DNA of 5,602 nt. It comes from Chloroflexota bacterium. GTDB taxonomy: Bacteria > Chloroflexota > Anaerolineae > J102. Position numbers and translations under genes: made by a program. Within the stretch, counting starts at the first letter, position 1. Each line of letters begins with the position of its first letter. Positions 1-5,571 of this stretch are shown piece after piece. The notes below the pieces were generated by a model, which ran no database searches, was not told the DNA's origin, and worked only from the letters and a program-made list of their open reading frames with translations. Location of the stretch: positions 1-5,602 of the forward strand of contig JAJRXO010000206.1 in assembly GCA_024276255.1 (NCBI GenBank), in the 5' to 3' direction.

Positions 1-615
1 ACGACGCCCAAAATCCTCTTCCTCACTTCACCCAACAACCCCGACGGCGGCCTGCTCCCTCACGACACACTGCGCCGCCTGCTGCGACTGCCGCTGCTGG
101 TGGTGGTGGATGAGGCGTATGTTGAATTTGCCGACGATGATGCCACGGTCGCCGACTGGGTGCCAGACACGCCCAATCTGGTGGTGTTGCGCACCTTTTC
201 CAAATGGGCCGGTCTGGCGGGCCTGCGCCTGGGCTATGGCATCTTCCCCCTGGCCCTGATCGAGCACCTATGGAAATTCAAGCAGCCGTACAATGTGAGT
301 GTGGCGGCTGCCGTGGCTGGCATCGCCAGCCTGGAGGATCTGCCAGTGCTCAGGGCCCGCGTGGCACTGCTGAAGGAGGAGCGCCAGCGCATGAAGACGG
401 CTCTGCAGCAGGTTCCCTATCTGCACCCCCTGCCCGGGCATGGTAATTTCCTGCTGTGCCGGGTGGAAGGCCGTTCGGCGTCTGCATTGCAGCAGCAATT
501 GCTGCGCCAGGGCATTCTGGTGCGTTATTATGACCAGCTCGGCTTGCGCAATTATCTGCGCATTGGCGTGGGCCGCCCACAGGATACCGATCGGCTCCTG
601 GCCGCCCTGCCATGA
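1..615 (+). CDS. hisC: Histidinol-phosphate aminotransferase, 3' part (N-terminus outside window)
   Basis: Cytoplasmic PLP enzyme of aminotransferase class I/II; it moves an amino group from glutamate to imidazole-acetol phosphate, giving histidinol phosphate. Frame 1 is open from the first base, so the gene begins upstream. The 204 visible residues compare with about 350-360 for the family, so roughly 150 are missing. Visible marks, in fragment numbering: SPNNPDG at 10-16 (the cofactor-contacting PNNP motif), VVVDEAY at 34-40 (Asp37 for the pyridine nitrogen, Tyr40), RTFSK at 64-68 with Lys68 as the Schiff-base lysine, Arg76 in GLAGLR for the cofactor phosphate, and Arg187 in YLRIGVG for the substrate carboxylate. 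The KQPYNVS stretch at 94-100 is typical of HisC. An internal ATG at base 100 is not the start, since the PNNP motif lies before it. The stop TGA overlaps an ATG (ATGA, 612-615). Identity is sure; the aromatic-aminotransferase alternative is unlikely in this operon. Confidence 0.96.
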   Translation, partial: TTPKILFLTSPNNPDGGLLPHDTLRRLLRLPLLVVVDEAYVEFADDDATVADWVPDTPNLVVLRTFSKWAGLAGLRLGYGIFPLALIEHLWKFKQPYNVSVAAAVAGIASLEDLPVLRARVALLKEERQRMKTALQQVPYLHPLPGHGNFLLCRVEGRSASALQQQLLRQGILVRYYDQLGLRNYLRIGVGRPQDTDRLLAALP

Positions 616-671
616 TGGCGTGCCAGGTTTTCTTCCCAAACCATGATTTCATTCAAGGACACCATAACTGA
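612..671 (+). other. Possible 19-codon mini-ORF bridging hisC and the epimerase gene
   Basis: An ATG overlaps the hisC stop codon as ATGA and opens a frame reading MMACQVFFPNHDFIQGHHN. It ends with TGA at 669-671, two bases before the ATG of the next gene. It has no clear Shine-Dalgarno sequence, so it could only be read by ribosomes finishing hisC. Three of its 19 codons are histidine, which is fewer and more scattered than in classical his leader peptides. It could carry ribosomes across the gap, or it could be chance; there is no homology evidence. Confidence 0.2.
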
Positions 672-673
672 CA

Positions 674-1717
674 ATGAAGCAATCCTATCTCATTACCGGG
701 GGCTCCGGTTTCCTCGGTGTCAATCTCGTTCGCAGTTTGCTGGCCAGGGGGCAGCGTGTCACCGTCCTTGATCTGGCTCCCTTCGATTACGACGATGTGC
801 GGGATCAAGTTCATGCCATCGTCGGCGATATTCGCAGTAAAGAGGATGTTGCCAGGGCTCTGGAGGGCATTGACATCGTGGTTCACACCGCAGCAGCCCT
901 GCCCCTGTACAAGCCCGAAGATATCTACTCCACCGACATCGAAGGCACGCGCAATTTACTCGAACAATCCTATCAGAAGGGAGTCAAGCGCTTCATCCAC
1001 ATCTCCTCCACCGCGGTATACGGTATTCCCGACCATCATCCTCTGGTCGAAGACGATAAGCTGGATGGCGTAGGGCCTTATGGCGAATCGAAGGTCAAGG
1101 CCGAGGCGCTGTGTCAGGAATATCGGGATAAGGGCATGTGCATCCCCATCATTCGCCCCAAATCCTTCATCGGCCCCGAACGCCTGGGCGTTTTTGCCCT
1201 GCTGTACGATTGGGCCAGGGCAGGCAAGAATTTTCCTGTTCTGGGCAAAGGTGATAATCTTTACCAGTATCTCGATGTGGAAGACCTTTGCGATGCCATC
1301 TGGCTCACGGCAACCCTGCCCTGTGAGAAGACCAACGACACCTTCAATATCGGGGCCAAAGAATACGGCACCTCTCGTGAGGACTTTCAGGCAGTTTTGG
1401 ATCACGCCGGTTTCGGCAAGCGCATCATTCCCCTTCCTGAAGGCCCGGCCATCTTTGTTCTGCGCCTGCTGGAAAAGCTGGGCATTTCCCCCCTCTACAA
1501 GTGGGTCTACGAGACGGCCGGCAAAGAATCTTTTGTCTCCATCGAAAAGGCCGAACGCGTCCTGGGCTTCCGGCCCAGGTATTCTAACAAAGATGCCCTC
1601 ATCCGCAATTACCAGTGGTACATCGATAACCTCGATGTTTTCAAGGATGCTTCGGGGGTCACGCATCGCGTGCCCTGGAAGCAAGGCGCGCTGAAGCTGG
1701 CTAAGCAGTTTTTCTAG
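674..1717 (+). CDS. NAD-dependent epimerase/dehydratase family protein (extended SDR)
   Basis: Predicted cytoplasmic nucleotide-sugar or sterol-type epimerase/dehydrogenase; the substrate cannot be told from sequence. The 347 residues follow the extended-SDR plan. TGGSGFLG at 8-15 is the Rossmann dinucleotide loop. Asp33 after beta-2 suggests NAD(H) rather than NADP(H). GDI at 51-53, HTAA at 71-74, SSTAVYG at 111-117 (catalytic Ser/Thr region) and Tyr136-GES-Lys140 (the YxxxK catalytic pair) follow in the expected order, then RPKSFIGP at 161-168 at the usual substrate-side position. The C-terminal third (about 250-347) is the variable substrate domain and ends in a basic, amphipathic tail. 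No signal peptide or clear membrane span is seen. The start has only a distant AAGGA (655-659, 14 bases upstream), but Rossmann spacing supports it. It is co-directional within the his operon, 58 bp after hisC and 85 bp before hisB, yet has no known histidine role. A 60-base spot check (1021-1080) gives about 55% GC, against 68% in a hisA stretch (3901-3960). Confidence 0.9.
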   Translation: MKQSYLITGGSGFLGVNLVRSLLARGQRVTVLDLAPFDYDDVRDQVHAIVGDIRSKEDVARALEGIDIVVHTAAALPLYKPEDIYSTDIEGTRNLLEQSYQKGVKRFIHISSTAVYGIPDHHPLVEDDKLDGVGPYGESKVKAEALCQEYRDKGMCIPIIRPKSFIGPERLGVFALLYDWARAGKNFPVLGKGDNLYQYLDVEDLCDAIWLTATLPCEKTNDTFNIGAKEYGTSREDFQAVLDHAGFGKRIIPLPEGPAIFVLRLLEKLGISPLYKWVYETAGKESFVSIEKAERVLGFRPRYSNKDALIRNYQWYIDNLDVFKDASGVTHRVPWKQGALKLAKQFF

Positions 1718-1802
1718 GGTTAGCCCTGGCGTTGCCATCTGAACCTGCCATCATCCTGCCGCCAAGTATCCTCCTCACGCCTTTCAATCCCGACCCGAAC
1801 TC

Positions 1803-2390
1803 ATGAGCACGACCATAAATCGTACCACAAACGAAACCGACGTCAGCCTGACGCTGTCGCTCGACGGCAGCGGCCGGGCCACGATCGACACCGGCATCGG
1901 ATTTTTCGACCACATGCTGATGCTGTTCGCCCATCATGGCCTGTTCGACCTCACGGTCAAGGCTCGTGGTGACCTGCATGTGGATGAACACCACACCGTG
2001 GAGGATGTGGGCATCTGCCTGGGCCAGGCAATCAGCCGGGACCTGGGCGAACGTGCGGGCATCGTGCGCGCGGCGCACAGCTATGTGCCCATGGATGAAA
2101 GCCTGGCTTTTGTGGCCATTGATCTGGGAGGTCGACCCTATTGCGTGTTCCGGGCCGACTGGCACACGCCCCGCATCGGGGGACTGGGCACGGATCTGAT
2201 CGGCCACTTTTTCGAGACCGTGGCCATCCATGCCGGCATGAACCTGCATGCCCGCCTGCTCTATGGCAGCAACGATCACCATCAGTGCGAAGCCCTGTTC
2301 AAGGCCTTTGCCCACGCCCTCGATGCTGCCACCCGTCTGGATCCGCGTCGCCAGGGGGTGCCTTCCACCAAGGGCACGCTGACGGCCTGA
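1803..2390 (+). CDS. hisB: Imidazoleglycerol-phosphate dehydratase (monofunctional)
   Basis: Mn-dependent dehydratase that turns imidazole glycerol phosphate into imidazole-acetol phosphate, the substrate of HisC. The 195 residues match stand-alone IGPD; there is no N-terminal HAD histidinol-phosphatase domain as in E. coli HisB, so that activity must come from another gene. The two metal-ligand repeats are intact: GIGFFDHML at 31-39 and DEHHTVEDVG at 61-70 (His63, His64, Glu67), then IGHFFE at 133-138, His143 and SNDHHQCEA at 156-164 (His159, His160, Glu163). MDES at 97-100 and the C-terminal PSTKGTL at 187-193 are also family marks. The start gives the usual N-terminus (MSTTINRTTNETDV) but has no Shine-Dalgarno sequence; the 30 bases before it are pyrimidine-rich. 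It is followed by hisH after 12 bp. Confidence 0.98.
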   Translation: MSTTINRTTNETDVSLTLSLDGSGRATIDTGIGFFDHMLMLFAHHGLFDLTVKARGDLHVDEHHTVEDVGICLGQAISRDLGERAGIVRAAHSYVPMDESLAFVAIDLGGRPYCVFRADWHTPRIGGLGTDLIGHFFETVAIHAGMNLHARLLYGSNDHHQCEALFKAFAHALDAATRLDPRRQGVPSTKGTLTA

Positions 2391-2395
2391 GAGGG
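2389..2395 (+). promoter_or_regulatory. Ribosome binding site of hisH
   Basis: GAGAGGG lies seven bases before the hisH ATG and overlaps the last two bases of the hisB stop codon. It fixes the hisH start and makes coupled translation from hisB likely. Confidence 0.65.
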
Positions 2396-2402
2396 TGCAA
2401 GC

Positions 2403-3029
2403 ATGATCGTCATCCTGGACTACAAGATCGGTAATGTCCGCAGCGTGCAAAAGGCCCTGGAACGAGCCATACACGAAGCCGGCAGTGAGCAGCAGGTGCG
2501 CTTGACCGCTGATGCCGATCTGATCCTGGCTGCCGATGGCGTGATCCTGCCGGGTGTGGGCGCGTTTGGCGCCTGCATCAGCAATCTCACGACGGCGGGC
2601 CTGCAGCCGGTTGTATATGAGATCGTGAAGGCAGAGATCCCCCTGCTTGGCATCTGTGTGGGTATGCAGATGTTGTTTGAGGGCAGTGAGGAAATGGGAA
2701 GCTGGCAGGGTCTGGGGCTACTGCCGGGTTATGTGCGCAGGTTCCATCCTCCCTTGCGGGTGCCGCAAATCGGCTGGAATCAGTTGCATCAGCAGCGACC
2801 CGACCCCTTGCTCGCCGGGATTCCAGATCACGCTTATGCTTATTTTGTGCATTCCTTTTACTGCGATCCTGCCAACCCGGCCGATATACTCACTACGACT
2901 GACTACGGCATCGAGTACGCCTCGACCGTGCAGCGTGGCAATCTCTGGGGTGTACAATTCCACCCTGAAAAAAGTCAAAAAGTCGGTATCCGCATCTTGC
3001 AGAATTTCATCAATCTCACCCAACAATGA
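2403..3029 (+). CDS. hisH: Imidazole glycerol phosphate synthase, glutaminase subunit
   Basis: Class I glutamine amidotransferase subunit. It hydrolyses glutamine and passes ammonia through the HisF barrel, where PRFAR is cleaved and cyclised to IGP and AICAR. The 208 residues are the normal length. LDYKIGNVRSV at 5-15 is the N-terminal signature (Lys8 stands where many members have Gly). PGVGAFG at 50-56 is the oxyanion-side loop. LLGICVGMQ at 81-89 holds the nucleophile Cys85. PQIGWN at 121-126 and YFVHSFY at 147-153 form conserved interface and active-site strands. GVQFHPEKS at 183-191 supplies His187 and Glu189 to complete the triad. The start is supported by a good ribosome binding site. 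The gene is separated from its partner hisF by bioY and hisA. The stop TGA overlaps an ATG in frame with bioY. Confidence 0.98.
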   Translation: MIVILDYKIGNVRSVQKALERAIHEAGSEQQVRLTADADLILAADGVILPGVGAFGACISNLTTAGLQPVVYEIVKAEIPLLGICVGMQMLFEGSEEMGSWQGLGLLPGYVRRFHPPLRVPQIGWNQLHQQRPDPLLAGIPDHAYAYFVHSFYCDPANPADILTTTDYGIEYASTVQRGNLWGVQFHPEKSQKVGIRILQNFINLTQQ

Positions 3030-3033
3030 GGGA
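3028..3033 (+). promoter_or_regulatory. Ribosome binding site that decides the bioY start
   Basis: GAGGGA begins inside the hisH stop codon and lies seven bases before the ATG at 3041. An in-frame ATG at 3026 has this site downstream of it, not upstream, so 3041 is the better start. Reuse of the hisH stop region suggests translational coupling. Confidence 0.65.
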
Positions 3034-3040
3034 AAAAAAT

Positions 3041-3610
3041 ATGCTCCACTCCTTAAGGCTTTCCCCTGCCCGTGGCCTTTTACAGGTCGGATTGATCGTG
3101 AGCTTTGCCTTGTTCACAGGCGTGGCCGCGCAAATACGCCTGCCCCTGCCCTTTACACCGGTGCCAGTGACCATGCAAGTGCTTGCTGTGGTTCTGACAG
3201 GATTGATCCTCAGCCCAAAAGATAGCTTCCTCAGCCAACTGGCTTATCTGGGCTTAATCGCAGGAGGCGCGCCTCTGGCCGCGGGGGGTGTCGGTGGCCC
3301 GGCATTGTTCCTGGGACCCACGGCCGGTTACCTGCTCAGCTTCCCCCTGGCGGCGGCAATCATCGCACTGTTGGCAGGAATCAGGGCCGGATTCTGGCGG
3401 CGCCTGATTGCCGGTGCCGCCGGGATTCCCATCATTTATCTGGCCGGTGCAGGCTGGTTGGCTCTCAGTTTGCATCTGGATGCTGCCCGGGTCTGGCAGA
3501 TGGGGGTGGCTCCTTTTCTGGCCATCGATCTGGCAAAAGCTCTGCTGGCGGCCACCGTGGCAGAAAGTGGCCGTCGTCTGCTAAGAGCCTGGTCGTCTCC
3601 CTCTCTCTAG
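3041..3610 (+). CDS. bioY: BioY family biotin transporter, substrate-binding (S) component
   Basis: Integral inner-membrane protein that binds biotin and works with an ECF energising module (T protein plus two ATPases), or in some bacteria apparently alone. The 189 residues show about six hydrophobic segments, roughly at 12-29, 44-58, 66-81, 90-113, 122-145 and 155-175. Family signatures are clear: AQIRLPLPFTPVPVTMQ at 30-46 after the first segment, SQLAYLGLIAGGAP at 65-78, GGVGGPALFLGPTAGYLLSFP at 82-102, and the late AIDLAKALLA at 161-170. An in-frame ATG at 3026 would add MREKN but sits before the ribosome binding site. No ATPase or T-component gene is next to it, so it would need a module encoded elsewhere. 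I see no biotin-repressor operator. It lies 11 bp after hisH and 22 bp before hisA, which splits the his gene order. Function in biotin uptake is well supported; a link to histidine synthesis is not. Confidence 0.95.
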   Translation: MLHSLRLSPARGLLQVGLIVSFALFTGVAAQIRLPLPFTPVPVTMQVLAVVLTGLILSPKDSFLSQLAYLGLIAGGAPLAAGGVGGPALFLGPTAGYLLSFPLAAAIIALLAGIRAGFWRRLIAGAAGIPIIYLAGAGWLALSLHLDAARVWQMGVAPFLAIDLAKALLAATVAESGRRLLRAWSSPSL

Positions 3611-3632
3611 CGATTCTCATTCCTTCTCAACC

Positions 3633-4400
3633 ATGATCATCTTTCCTGCCATCGATCTCCGCCGCGGGCGTTGTGTGCGCCTGCAGCAGGGCGACCCCAA
3701 CGCCGAGACCGTGTACGGCGACGATCCCGCGTCCATGGCCCGCCACTGGGTGAGCCATGGCGCCGAATGGCTGCACGTGGTGAATCTTGACGGCGCTTTT
3801 GGAGAGGCCGTGCCCGCAGGCGGGGCGGCGACGGAGTTGTCACTGCTGCCCATCAATCTGCAGCGGCTGGCGCAGATGCGCAGCGCCGTGACCGTGCCCA
3901 TCCAGTTTGGCGGCGGCCTGCGTACGTTGGCGGATGTAGCCCTGGCCCTGGATCTGGGCGCCACGCGGGTGGTGTTGGGCACCGTGGCCGTGCAGCAGCC
4001 GACGCTGGTGCAGGAGGCCATTGCCCGCTTTGGCGCCGATCGCATCGTCGTAGGTATCGATGCCCGCGACGGTTATGTGGCCACGCACGGCTGGCAGGAA
4101 CTCAGCAACACCGAGGCGGTGGCGCTGGCCATTGCCATGAAAGAGGCAGGGGTGAAGCGGGTGGTGTACACGGATATCAGCCGGGATGGCATGTTGCAGG
4201 GAGTCAACGTGGCGGCGACGGCAGAGTTGGCCCGTCGCAGCGGCCTGCGTGTCATTGCCTCGGGTGGGGTGCATAGCGTAGCTGATATTCAGGCGCTGCG
4301 CCAGGTGGCGGGTGATGGCATCGAGGGCGTGATCATCGGTCAGGCTCTTTATCAGGGTGCCCTGAAATTATCACAGGCATTGGAGGCGGCAAAGATATGA
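3633..4400 (+). CDS. hisA: ProFAR isomerase: 1-(5-phosphoribosyl)-5-[(5-phosphoribosylamino)methylideneamino]imidazole-4-carboxamide isomerase
   Basis: Cytoplasmic (beta-alpha)8-barrel enzyme that performs an Amadori rearrangement of ProFAR to PRFAR, feeding HisH/HisF. At 255 residues it is slightly longer than usual (about 240-245). FPAIDLRRGRCVRL at 4-17 holds the general base Asp8; Asp143 (GIDAR, 141-145) and YTDISRDGML at 179-188 mark the second half-barrel active-site strand. Two phosphate loops are seen, FGGGLRT at 92-98 and ASGGVHS at 209-215, as expected for a protein built from two half-barrels. The loop after beta-2, about residues 54-75, is about ten residues longer than in the HisA sequences I recall. 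A PriA-type dual HisA/TrpF role cannot be excluded but nothing points to it. The start has no Shine-Dalgarno sequence and follows a pyrimidine-rich gap; the family N-terminus (MIIFPAIDL) fixes it. The stop forms ATGA with a following mini-ORF. Confidence 0.97.
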   Translation: MIIFPAIDLRRGRCVRLQQGDPNAETVYGDDPASMARHWVSHGAEWLHVVNLDGAFGEAVPAGGAATELSLLPINLQRLAQMRSAVTVPIQFGGGLRTLADVALALDLGATRVVLGTVAVQQPTLVQEAIARFGADRIVVGIDARDGYVATHGWQELSNTEAVALAIAMKEAGVKRVVYTDISRDGMLQGVNVAATAELARRSGLRVIASGGVHSVADIQALRQVAGDGIEGVIIGQALYQGALKLSQALEAAKI

Positions 4401-4447
4401 ATCGTGTTGCTCCGCCCTTGCCATTCCCAGGCAAACGTTCATGTTAG
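4382..4447 (+). other. Possible 16-codon mini-ORF with ribosome binding site bridging hisA and hisF
   Basis: GGAGG at 4382-4386 lies ten bases before an ATG at 4397-4399 that overlaps the hisA stop (ATGA). The frame reads MNRVAPPLPFPGKRSC and stops with TAG at 4445-4447, so it overlaps the hisF start codon at 4441. Reading it would carry ribosomes from the hisA end to the hisF start, which has no good ribosome binding site of its own. The peptide resembles nothing I know, and chance is a fair alternative. Confidence 0.25.
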
Positions 4448-5217
4448 CAAAGCGAATCATCCCCTGTCTCGATGTCAAGGAAGGCCGTGTGGTCAAGGGC
4501 ATCAACTTCGTTTCCCTGCGGGATGCCGGTGATCCGGTCGAGCAGGCGCAGCTTTATGATGCCGCCGGCGCGGACGAACTGGTATTGCTCGACATAACCG
4601 CAACCCATGAAGGACGCGACATCATGCTGGATGTGGTGCGCGCCGTGGCGGACAGTGTTTTTATTCCCTTCACCGTAGGCGGCGGCCTGCGTACGGTCGA
4701 GGATATGAGCGCCATGCTGCAAGCCGGCGCCGACAAAGTCAGCATCAATTCAGCCGCGGTGCAAAATCCCGACCTGATCAGCGAGGGCGCCACTCTTTTC
4801 GGCAGTCAATGCGTCGTGGTTGCCATCGACGCCCGACGACGAACTGGCGGCGGCTGGGAGGTGGTGGTACACGGGGGTCGCAAGCCCACGGGTCGCGATG
4901 CCGTGGCCTGGGCCCGTGAAGCCGTGGACCGCGGGGCCGGGGAGATCCTGCTGACCAGCATGGATCGGGATGGCACGGCCGATGGCTATGACATCGAGCT
5001 GCTGCAGGCCGTGACCGCAGCCGTTGCCGTACCGGTGATCGCCAGCGGCGGCGCCGGCACGGCCGAGCATTTCGCCGAAGCCCTGACCGTGGGTGGCGCG
5101 GACGCTGCCCTGGCCGCCACCCTCTTTCACTTCAACCAACTTTCGATTCCCGATCTCAAGGCCTATTTGCTCGCTCAGCATATTCCCATTCGTCCTGTGG
5201 AGAGAAACGATGAATGA
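4441..5217 (+). CDS. hisF: Imidazole glycerol phosphate synthase, cyclase subunit
   Basis: Barrel subunit of IGP synthase. It takes ammonia from HisH and converts PRFAR to IGP and AICAR; AICAR returns to purine synthesis. The 258 residues are a full-length HisF. LAKRIIPCLDVKEGRVVKG at 2-20 contains the catalytic Asp11, and VVAIDARR at 126-133 contains the second catalytic Asp130, both at the canonical positions. Phosphate loops are TVGGGLRT at 78-85 and IASGGAGT at 200-207. LDITAT at 50-55 and LTSMDRDGT at 171-179 are the matching strands of the two half-barrels. The start is fixed by family alignment: no upstream ATG, GTG or TTG is present in frame within the gap. It lacks a strong Shine-Dalgarno sequence, so coupling from hisA through the mini-ORF is possible. 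The 3' end overlaps hisI by eight bases. Confidence 0.98.
   Translation: MLAKRIIPCLDVKEGRVVKGINFVSLRDAGDPVEQAQLYDAAGADELVLLDITATHEGRDIMLDVVRAVADSVFIPFTVGGGLRTVEDMSAMLQAGADKVSINSAAVQNPDLISEGATLFGSQCVVVAIDARRRTGGGWEVVVHGGRKPTGRDAVAWAREAVDRGAGEILLTSMDRDGTADGYDIELLQAVTAAVAVPVIASGGAGTAEHFAEALTVGGADAALAATLFHFNQLSIPDLKAYLLAQHIPIRPVERNDE
5199..5204 (+). promoter_or_regulatory. Ribosome binding site that decides the hisI start
   Basis: GGAGAG inside the end of hisF lies five bases before the ATG at 5210. It supports this start over a longer in-frame reading from 5093, whose extra 39 residues lie entirely within hisF and match nothing in the family. Confidence 0.65.
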
Positions 5218-5551
5218 AAAGCAATTGCCAGAGGTAGACCTGGCTGCCATTCGTTTCGATGAACGTGGCCTCATCCCCGCCATCGTGCAGGACGCTGACA
5301 GCGGCGAGGTGTTGACCCTGGCCTATATGAATCAACAATCATTGCAGCTCACCATCACCCACGGCCAGATTTTTTTCTGGAGCCGTAGCCGGCAGGAGCT
5401 GTGGCACAAGGGCGCCACCAGCGGCAATTACCAGGACGTGGTAGAGCTGCGGCTGGATTGCGACGGCGATGCTTTGCTGGTACGCGTGCAGCCCCGCGGC
5501 CCGGCCTGCCACACCGGCGCCCGTAGTTGTTTTTTCAGGATAATGAAGTAG
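5210..5551 (+). CDS. hisI: Phosphoribosyl-AMP cyclohydrolase (monofunctional)
   Basis: Zn- and Mg-dependent cytoplasmic enzyme that opens the purine ring of phosphoribosyl-AMP, giving ProFAR for HisA. The 113 residues match stand-alone HisI; the frame stops straight after SCFFRIMK, so there is no fused HisE pyrophosphohydrolase as in enterobacterial HisIE. FFWSRSRQELWHKGATSGN at 55-73 is the family core. DCDGDALL at 83-90 supplies Asp83, Asp85 and Asp87 for magnesium and Cys84 for zinc; ACHTGARSCF at 99-108 supplies zinc ligands Cys100 and Cys107. All expected ligands are present. It overlaps hisF by eight bases in another frame, a sign of tight translational coupling. HisE must be encoded elsewhere, perhaps just downstream. 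Confidence 0.97.
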   Translation: MNEKQLPEVDLAAIRFDERGLIPAIVQDADSGEVLTLAYMNQQSLQLTITHGQIFFWSRSRQELWHKGATSGNYQDVVELRLDCDGDALLVRVQPRGPACHTGARSCFFRIMK

Positions 5552-5571
5552 CCGAGTAGGTAAATTACGAC

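Noticed and set aside
1716..1727. AGGG-TTAG-CCCT hairpin after the epimerase stop as a terminator
   Set aside because: The stem is four base pairs and no T-run follows; it could not end transcription on its own.
956..1738. 260-codon open frame on the minus strand opposite the epimerase gene
   Set aside because: It is the shadow of a well-supported SDR gene with intact motifs; its own translation shows no recognisable domain.
1732..1760. TTGCCA as a -35 box for an internal hisB promoter
   Set aside because: No -10-like hexamer is found at 16-18 bases spacing; the region there is C-rich.
1701..2474. 257-codon open frame on the minus strand opposite hisB
   Set aside because: It spans the hisB gene and both of its borders, and its protein has no recognisable motif; GC-rich coding sequence often leaves such antisense frames open.
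3026..3040. Five-residue longer start for bioY (MREKN)
   Set aside because: The only ribosome binding site is downstream of this ATG and correctly spaced for 3041.
5093..5209. N-terminal extension of hisI into hisF
   Set aside because: The 39 extra residues are a frame-shifted reading of hisF, and a ribosome binding site sits just before the ATG at 5210, which gives the normal family length.
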